A DNA stretch of 18,865 bases from an uncultured Clostridia bacterium. GTDB taxonomy: Bacteria; Bacillota_A; Clostridia; Oscillospirales; Oscillospiraceae. The stretch spans positions 1-18,865 of the forward strand of contig CASEPH010000229.1 of assembly GCA_949289625.1 (NCBI GenBank), written 5' to 3'. Each line of letters opens with the position of its first letter. The first letter of the stretch is position 1. The notes below the pieces were generated by a model that ran no database searches, was not told where the DNA came from, and was given only the letters and a program-made list of their open reading frames with translations. The position numbers were made by a program, and so were the translations under genes. Below are positions 14,896 to 18,865 of the stretch, one piece after another.

Positions 14896-15117
14896 TTGCA
14901 AAGACAATACGCTTCTCTGGATCGGATTGAGTATAACCACAAGATCACGCGGGATACGGATTTCCAGTTCCTTTATCGTTTACAGGGAGGCTTGCTGCTG
15001 GCTCTCAAAGAGCAGGGGAGGCTGAGTGAAACGCAGTATCGTCTTGCTCAGGAACGCCTGGATCGGCAGCGCCGAGATTGGATCAAGAAACTACATCAAA
15101 ATGGGGGGAAGCTATGA
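14896..15117 (+). CDS. SHOCT-like small protein preceding the serine recombinases
   Basis: 73 residues from TTG 14896, 9 nt after AAGGAGGG (14879-14886). The first half is polar (Y-N-H-K-I-T-R-D-T-D-F-Q-F); the second half (L-K-E-Q-G-R-L-S-E-T-Q-Y, then A-Q-E-R-L-D-R-Q) has the short-oligomerisation-domain pattern in which a helix is followed by G-x-L-[ST]-x-x-x-[YF]. Its TGA overlaps the ATG of the first recombinase (ATGA), so the two are coupled. Small proteins of this kind are often encoded directly before large serine recombinases in Clostridia elements; a role as recombination directionality factor or regulator is possible but unproven. Confidence 0.65.
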   Translation: MQRQYASLDRIEYNHKITRDTDFQFLYRLQGGLLLALKEQGRLSETQYRLAQERLDRQRRDWIKKLHQNGGKL

Positions 15118-16640
15118 TTCAAGTGGCCGCCTATTGCCGGGTTTCTACTGATAAGGAGGATCAAGCGAATTCCTTTGATTCCCAGCAGAATTACTTTAAG
15201 GAGTACATTTCAAAAAATCCTGATTGGAATCTGTATGAAATTTACGCTGATGAGGGGATATCGGGTACCAGCACAAGAAAACGTAGGCAGTTTAACCGTA
15301 TGATACGGGATGCCCATGAAGGCAGGTTCCAGCTTATCCTCACCAAAGAGGTCAGTCGATTTTCGCGTAATATTGTTGATACCCTCAGCTATACCCGAGA
15401 GCTGAAACGAATCGGAGTGGCAGTGGAGTTCGTAACCGACAATATCAATACCATGGACGGCGATGGTGAGCTGCGGCTTTCCATCATGGCTACCCTCGCA
15501 CAGGATGAAAGCCGCAAGACCTCAAATCGAGTCGTATGGGGTCAAACCAGGCAAATGGAGAGAGGTGTGGTTTTTGGGCGCTCCATGCTGGGATATGAAG
15601 TTACGGACGGAAAACTAACTTTAGAGCCGAATAGCGCAGAAGTCGTCCGTTTGATCTTTCAAAAATATGCGGTTGAACAGGTTGGAACCTCAGAAATCGC
15701 CCGATTTCTTACACGGGAGGGGTATCGTACATACCGAGGAAGCACCAAATGGAAGGCAAGTGCTGTGCTTAAAATTCTGAAGAATGAAAAGTATGTAGGA
15801 GATCTAGTGCAGAAGAAAACCTATACTCCAGACTATCTAACCCATGAAAAACGTACCAATCGTGGGGAGGTTCCACTGATTTGTTTGGAAAATCACCACG
15901 AGCCGATTATAAGCCGCGAAATCTGGAATCTTGCCCAAGAAAGGATGCAGAAAAACAATAAGCACACTGAAGGTGACGGAGGACACTCCAACCGCTATGT
16001 GTTCTCCGGAAAAATCAAATGTGCCGTGTGTGGGGCTAGTTTTGTTGGTCGAATGAGAGTATTGAAAGATGGCTCAAAGGTACGAAGGTGGAGCTGCGGT
16101 ACTGCTACAACCGAAGGGAGGGCAGGATGTACTATCGGAAAGTTAGTACGGGATGATGACGCCATGCACATGCTTAAAACCGCAGTGCAGAGCCTTTCCG
16201 TGGACACCAGTGAGATTATCCATAATGTGACCACACTGGTTTTGGAAGCCATTCGTGCCACTCAAGCCATTGTAGATGACAAACCGGATCAGCTGCAATT
16301 TGAGCTGGAGCGAATTCAGCAGAAGATTGAAGCAGTCCTTGATTCCTATTTTTCTGGTGACATCTCCAAAGATGATATGCTGGCCATGAAGACACGTTAC
16401 GAAAGTCAGTCTAGGTCCCTGAAAAAGCGGATAGAAGATGCAGAGAAGCAGAAAGCTCTTGGCAATGTAGTTGATTCTTTACGGGAGACAATACAGTCAG
16501 AAGTTGCCGCACTACTTTGCTTTGACAAGGAGAGTGAGGTGCTTTGTAAAACACTGCTTCAAGATCTGACAGTTTTTCCGGACCGGCACATGGAATTGCG
16601 CTTGAATGACCTGCCGCAGGTGTTTTACTTTACAGAATAA
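15114..16640 (+). CDS. Large serine recombinase 1
   Basis: 508 residues from ATG 15114, overlapping the upstream stop by 4 bp. The resolvase-type catalytic domain spans about 1-150: Y-C-R-V-S-T-D-K-E-D-Q with nucleophile Ser11, Y-A-D-E-G-I-S-G-T, and the arginine-rich V-S-R-F-S-R-N. The Recombinase domain follows (about 160-280, with L-K-N-E-K-Y-V-G-D-L). A zinc beta-ribbon is formed by K-C-A-V-C-G and later cysteines (about 300-345), then a coiled-coil region (about 395-450). These enzymes cut and rejoin att sites for insertion or excision. It closely resembles the second recombinase at 16936, with which it may act as a pair or to which it may be redundant. Confidence 0.93.
   Translation: MIQVAAYCRVSTDKEDQANSFDSQQNYFKEYISKNPDWNLYEIYADEGISGTSTRKRRQFNRMIRDAHEGRFQLILTKEVSRFSRNIVDTLSYTRELKRIGVAVEFVTDNINTMDGDGELRLSIMATLAQDESRKTSNRVVWGQTRQMERGVVFGRSMLGYEVTDGKLTLEPNSAEVVRLIFQKYAVEQVGTSEIARFLTREGYRTYRGSTKWKASAVLKILKNEKYVGDLVQKKTYTPDYLTHEKRTNRGEVPLICLENHHEPIISREIWNLAQERMQKNNKHTEGDGGHSNRYVFSGKIKCAVCGASFVGRMRVLKDGSKVRRWSCGTATTEGRAGCTIGKLVRDDDAMHMLKTAVQSLSVDTSEIIHNVTTLVLEAIRATQAIVDDKPDQLQFELERIQQKIEAVLDSYFSGDISKDDMLAMKTRYESQSRSLKKRIEDAEKQKALGNVVDSLRETIQSEVAALLCFDKESEVLCKTLLQDLTVFPDRHMELRLNDLPQVFYFTE
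15993..16023 (+). repeat. 31-bp direct repeat, copy 1 (in recombinase 1)
   Basis: These 31 bp are identical to 17815-17845 and code for the same segment ahead of the zinc ribbon (R-Y-V-F-S-G-K-I-K-C). Flanking bases differ. The repeat is a conserved patch of two diverged paralogous genes, 1822 bp apart. Confidence 0.85.
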
Positions 16641-16642
16641 AC

Positions 16643-16680
16643 GAGCCATCCTGGGATGTCCGGGATGGCTTTCTTATTTC
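16643..16680 (+). terminator. Candidate terminator after recombinase 1
   Basis: An 8-bp stem AGCCATCC / GGATGGCT (16643-16650 with 16662-16669), 11-nt loop with some inner pairing, followed by the T-rich TTCTTATTTCT. It starts 2 bp after the recombinase 1 stop. Confidence 0.65.
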
Positions 16681-16688
16681 TCTTTCGA

Positions 16689-16716
16689 TTGACAGATACT
16701 GTTGTCAGAGTATAAT
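16689..16716 (+). promoter_or_regulatory. Strong promoter of recombinase 2 with inverted repeat
   Basis: TTGACA (16689-16694) and TATAAT (16711-16716) are both perfect, with a 16-bp spacer, so transcription should start near 16723. An inverted repeat TGACA-N8-TGTCA (16690-16694 and 16703-16707) overlaps the -35 box and spacer and may be an operator. A leader of about 210 nt follows, with short hairpins (GCGAA/TTCGC near 16725-16737) and two GGTCAG words but no gene. Confidence 0.75.
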
Positions 16717-16935
16717 AAAACTGCGAAGTAAATTCGCTTCACAGTCTTTGCAAATCAAAAATGGTCAGCCAAACATACGGTCAGAAATCGTGGCAATTTG
16801 AAGCATTTTTGTTTACAGCAGATTTACTGTCAAGTGAAATTCCTTTATAGGGTTTCAGAAACAGATGACACATGTTTTGCCGTACATTTGCGAAGGCAAT
16901 AACCCTCTGCCATAATACCCGTGGAGGTGACCACA

Positions 16936-18573
16936 ATGATTATGGTAGCAAGTTACTGCCGGGTATCTACGGACAAGGAGGATCAGGCCAACTCGTTCGC
17001 TTCACAGCAAAGGTATTTCAAAGAGTACATAAATCGTCAGCCAGATTGGGAGCTGTATCGAGTCTATGCGGATGAGGGGCTCTCCGGTACTACTACTAAA
17101 AAACGCATTGAGTTTAATCAGATGATCAGCGACGCCAAAATGGGTAAGTTCAAAATTATACTTACTAAGGAAGTCAGCCGCTTCTCTCGCAATATTTTGG
17201 ATACTATCGGCTATACCAGGGAACTAAAAACGTTGGGTGTAGGTGTTTTGTTCCTGAACGATGGGATCAATACCCTGGATTCAGATGCTGAATTACGACT
17301 TTCCATTATGGGCTCCATTGCCCAAGAAGAAAGCCGGAAGACTTCTACTCGTGTTAAATGGGGCCAAACCCGACAGATGGAGCGTGGTGTCGTTTTTGGC
17401 CGCTCCATGCTGGGGTACGATGTGAAAGGCGGGAAGCTGACAATCAATCCGGAGGGAGCCGAACTTGTTCGACTGATTTTTTATAAGTACGGCGTGGAGA
17501 AAAAGGGAACAAGCATCATCGCCCGGGAGATGCGTGAAGCCGGTTATCTCACATTTAGTGGAAACCCACGGTGGAACAACACCCACATCGTGAAAATACT
17601 AAAAAATGAGAAATATGTTGGCGATCTGGTACAGAAAAAGACCTATACCCCAGATTACCTGACCCATCAGAAAAAAAGCAACAACGGGGCAGAGGAAAAG
17701 GTTTGTCTGACTAATCACCACGAGGCTATCATTGACCGCGACCTTTGGAATACGGTACAGGCGGAAATGGCCATGCGTAATCGGCACAATAAATTGGGTT
17801 TAGGACACGGAAATCGCTATGTGTTCTCCGGAAAAATCAAATGTGGCCTTTGTGGCAGCAGTTTTGTTTCCCGAAAAAGACGCTATAAAAGCGGAAAAAT
17901 TACAAAGAAGTGGTGTTGCTTTACTGCAACCACCGAGGGAACAAACCACCTTGATCCGATGGGAAACATCGTTGGTTGTGACATTACCCATAATGTCCGT
18001 GATGACTTTGCCCATGTAGTTCTAAAAACATCTGTTGCCGCAGTTTTGAAATCAAGCGATTGGTCCACAGATCTAATTGCCAATTGTGCTATAGCAGAAA
18101 TCATGCGCAGCAAAAGTGACAGCGGTGAGAGCGTAGAAAAGATGGAGCACGAGATCCAACAGGTAAGGCAGAAAAAAGAAGGCATTTTGGATGCCTTCTT
18201 TTCCAAGGATATTACCAAGGAGGAGATGAGATGGATGAACGAACGCTACGACCGCGAGTTGGAAGAACTCCACTCAAGTCTTCAAGCTGCCCGTGAGCGA
18301 GATAAATTAAGTTATGATACTACAACATTGCAGGCCGATGTAAAAGCACATATCAAAGAATTGATGGATAGGGAAGTAGACGAACTATTTGAGAAAGAAA
18401 TTCTGGAAGTTGCGATCGTATATCCTGACCGCCGTCTTGAAGTACATCTAAATCTTCTCCCAATGCAATGGAGATTTGTTCTCGACGCCGTTGCACGCAT
18501 CCGCCGCCAGAGTGGGTGTCATTATGACCCTTCTGTACCGATGTCGGTGAGCAGGCCCTTGGCCTCGGCGTAG
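16936..18573 (+). CDS. Large serine recombinase 2, C-terminus running into cotJC
   Basis: 545 residues from ATG 16936, 6 nt after GGAGGTG (16923-16929). The domain order matches recombinase 1: catalytic domain with Ser11 in Y-C-R-V-S-T-D-K-E-D-Q, Recombinase domain, zinc ribbon (K-C-G-L-C-G, then W-C-C-F and a later Cys), and a coiled-coil region at about 400-460. The frame crosses the element-host junction: roughly the last 10-14 residues (after D-P-S-V-P) are encoded by the antisense strand of cotJC, with the stop at 18571-18573. In the excised circle the C-terminus would therefore differ. As the gene nearest the junction it is the best candidate for the enzyme that made the insertion. It has its own promoter. 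Confidence 0.92.
   Translation: MIMVASYCRVSTDKEDQANSFASQQRYFKEYINRQPDWELYRVYADEGLSGTTTKKRIEFNQMISDAKMGKFKIILTKEVSRFSRNILDTIGYTRELKTLGVGVLFLNDGINTLDSDAELRLSIMGSIAQEESRKTSTRVKWGQTRQMERGVVFGRSMLGYDVKGGKLTINPEGAELVRLIFYKYGVEKKGTSIIAREMREAGYLTFSGNPRWNNTHIVKILKNEKYVGDLVQKKTYTPDYLTHQKKSNNGAEEKVCLTNHHEAIIDRDLWNTVQAEMAMRNRHNKLGLGHGNRYVFSGKIKCGLCGSSFVSRKRRYKSGKITKKWCCFTATTEGTNHLDPMGNIVGCDITHNVRDDFAHVVLKTSVAAVLKSSDWSTDLIANCAIAEIMRSKSDSGESVEKMEHEIQQVRQKKEGILDAFFSKDITKEEMRWMNERYDRELEELHSSLQAARERDKLSYDTTTLQADVKAHIKELMDREVDELFEKEILEVAIVYPDRRLEVHLNLLPMQWRFVLDAVARIRRQSGCHYDPSVPMSVSRPLASA
17815..17845 (+). repeat. 31-bp direct repeat, copy 2 (in recombinase 2)
   Basis: Identical to 15993-16023; see that entry. 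Homologous recombination between the copies would delete 1822 bp and fuse the two recombinase genes in frame at a matching position. Confidence 0.85.
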
Positions 18574-18722
18574 GGCATGGCGTAGCGCTGGGAGAGGTAG
18601 CGCATAGCCGCACCCAACTCGCCGTCGGGGCCGCCGTACTGGCTGATGATGAAGGAGGCCAGCTTGGGGTTGGGAGTGGCCACCTTTACCGGGAACTGCA
18701 GCTTTTTCTCATAGGAAAACAT
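18522..18722 (-). pseudogene. cotJC: cotJC, 5' part only, interrupted by the element
   Basis: The minus-strand ATG at 18722 follows GGAGGGG with 8 nt spacing and directly abuts the cotJB stop (TAAATG). The 64 native residues (M-F-S-Y-E-K-K-L-Q-F-P-V, then Q-Y-G-G-P-D-G-E-L-G-A-A, R-Y-L-S-Q-R-Y, L-L-T-D-I-G-T-E) are the N-terminus of CotJC, a manganese-catalase-like spore coat protein normally about 190-200 residues long. The element replaces the remainder with Gly-Ser-stop, removing most of the metal-binding four-helix fold. Excision would restore the gene; the other half should lie beyond the left end of the element. Confidence 0.9.
18528..18545. other. Right attachment junction (element / cotJC)
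   Basis: Reading cotJC on the minus strand, the family sequence is intact through T-D-I-G-T-E (Glu64, codon 18531-18533). It then gives Gly-Ser-stop where CotJC proteins continue with Glu-Leu-Gly-His. The codons GGT ACA GAA near the break are less GC-rich than those before them, so the crossover probably lies within 18528-18545. The exact 2-bp core typical of large serine recombinases cannot be fixed without the left junction or an empty site. Confidence 0.75.
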
Positions 18723-18865
18723 TTACTTTGCCCCTCCTTCCGTCTCCGGATAGTTCCATGGCCAGCTTTCGGACAGCCAGTTGTATTTGTCGCCCGTGGC
18801 CGCCGCGCTGAGGGTCAGCGGACCATAGGTCTCCTCATACTTTTTCCTCGCCTCTGCCTCCATGG
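18723..18865 (-). CDS. cotJB: CotJB spore coat protein, C-terminal part (5' end outside window)
   Basis: The last 46 codons are visible on the minus strand, ending at TAA 18725-18723 immediately before the cotJC start. The motif Y-G-P-L-T near the middle and the W-P-W segment near the end (E-S-W-P-W-N-Y-P) are typical of CotJB. CotJA, CotJB and CotJC form a mother-cell-expressed spore coat operon in Bacillus; the conserved order supports the identification. The ATG at 18863 is probably internal, because CotJB is usually about 80-90 residues. Confidence 0.85.
   Translation of the reverse strand, partial: MEAEARKKYEETYGPLTLSAAATGDKYNWLSESWPWNYPETEGGAK

Larger units (their letters stand above)
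1..18540. mobile_element. Right portion of an integrated plasmid-like / integrative element inserted in cotJC
   Basis: All genes from the left edge to about 18573 lie on the plus strand and carry mobile-element functions: PcfJ-like protein, orphan methyltransferase, YqaJ nuclease, RecD2 helicase, annealing protein, primase, ParMR and two large serine recombinases. The right boundary is visible because the host gene cotJC (minus strand) stops matching its family after Asp-Ile-Gly-Thr-Glu, and element sequence begins. The left boundary is not in the window; the first gene is already cut by the window edge. No relaxase, coupling protein, capsid or portal gene is visible here, so conjugative versus phage-plasmid nature is undecided. 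The PcfJ-like protein and ParMR favour a conjugative or plasmid-like element (inference). Confidence 0.8.

Noticed and set aside
14625..14930. 101-residue open frame inside the structured noncoding region
   Set aside because: It overlaps paired RNA segments and the start of the SHOCT-like gene in another frame, and has low-complexity, unconvincing composition; a G-rich stretch upstream is not a clean ribosome-binding site.
1..18865. CRISPR arrays, tRNA or rRNA genes
   Set aside because: No regularly spaced repeats and no cloverleaf or rRNA segments were seen on reading; the insertion target is cotJC, not a tRNA.

Overview
The window is most of the right-hand part of an integrated mobile element of a spore-forming, gut-type Clostridia bacterium (Oscillospiraceae- or Lachnospiraceae-like, by inference). 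The evidence is the Firmicutes-style AGGAGG ribosome-binding sites, the frequent TTG/GTG starts, the mid-range GC content, and the two host genes at the right edge. These are cotJB and the first 64 codons of cotJC, spore-coat genes of the CotJ operon, read on the minus strand. The element ends inside cotJC at about 18528-18545. Its left end lies outside the window.

Layout from left to right, all element genes on the plus strand. (1) 1-3865: the end of an unknown gene, a PcfJ-like protein, a stand-alone AAA ATPase and two small unknown proteins, tightly packed. (2) 4020-5824: a DNA methyltransferase-like protein with an unusual H-P-P-Y-W motif IV and a C-terminal winged helix, then an AT-rich unknown gene. 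(3) 5849-6075: a consensus sigma-A promoter followed by two intrinsic terminators ahead of the next gene, which looks like a small RNA or an attenuated leader. (4) 6076-12957: a replication and recombination block with an unknown 380-residue protein, a YqaJ/lambda-Exo-type nuclease, a RecD2-type helicase, an unknown small protein, a Rad52/Sak-like annealing protein candidate with an ExoX-like C-terminus, and a zinc-ribbon/TOPRIM primase. (5) 12964-14430: a ParM-ParR-type segregation operon bounded by strong terminators, suggesting a plasmid-like phase. (6) 14431-14895: a noncoding stretch that folds on paper into a large multi-helix RNA closed by a perfect 10-bp long-range helix. (7) 14896-18573: a SHOCT-like small protein and two paralogous large serine recombinases, the second with its own promoter.

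The likely life cycle (inference) is this. The serine recombinases insert and excise the element at cotJC. ParMR and the primase/helicase/recombination block maintain and copy the excised form. Transfer genes such as a relaxase or VirB4 are not in this window, but PcfJ-like proteins are typical of conjugative plasmids and integrative elements. The points most worth a second look are the interruption of a sporulation gene by a recombinase-bearing element, the structured RNA before the recombinase operon, and the promoter plus double-terminator leader before the replication block.
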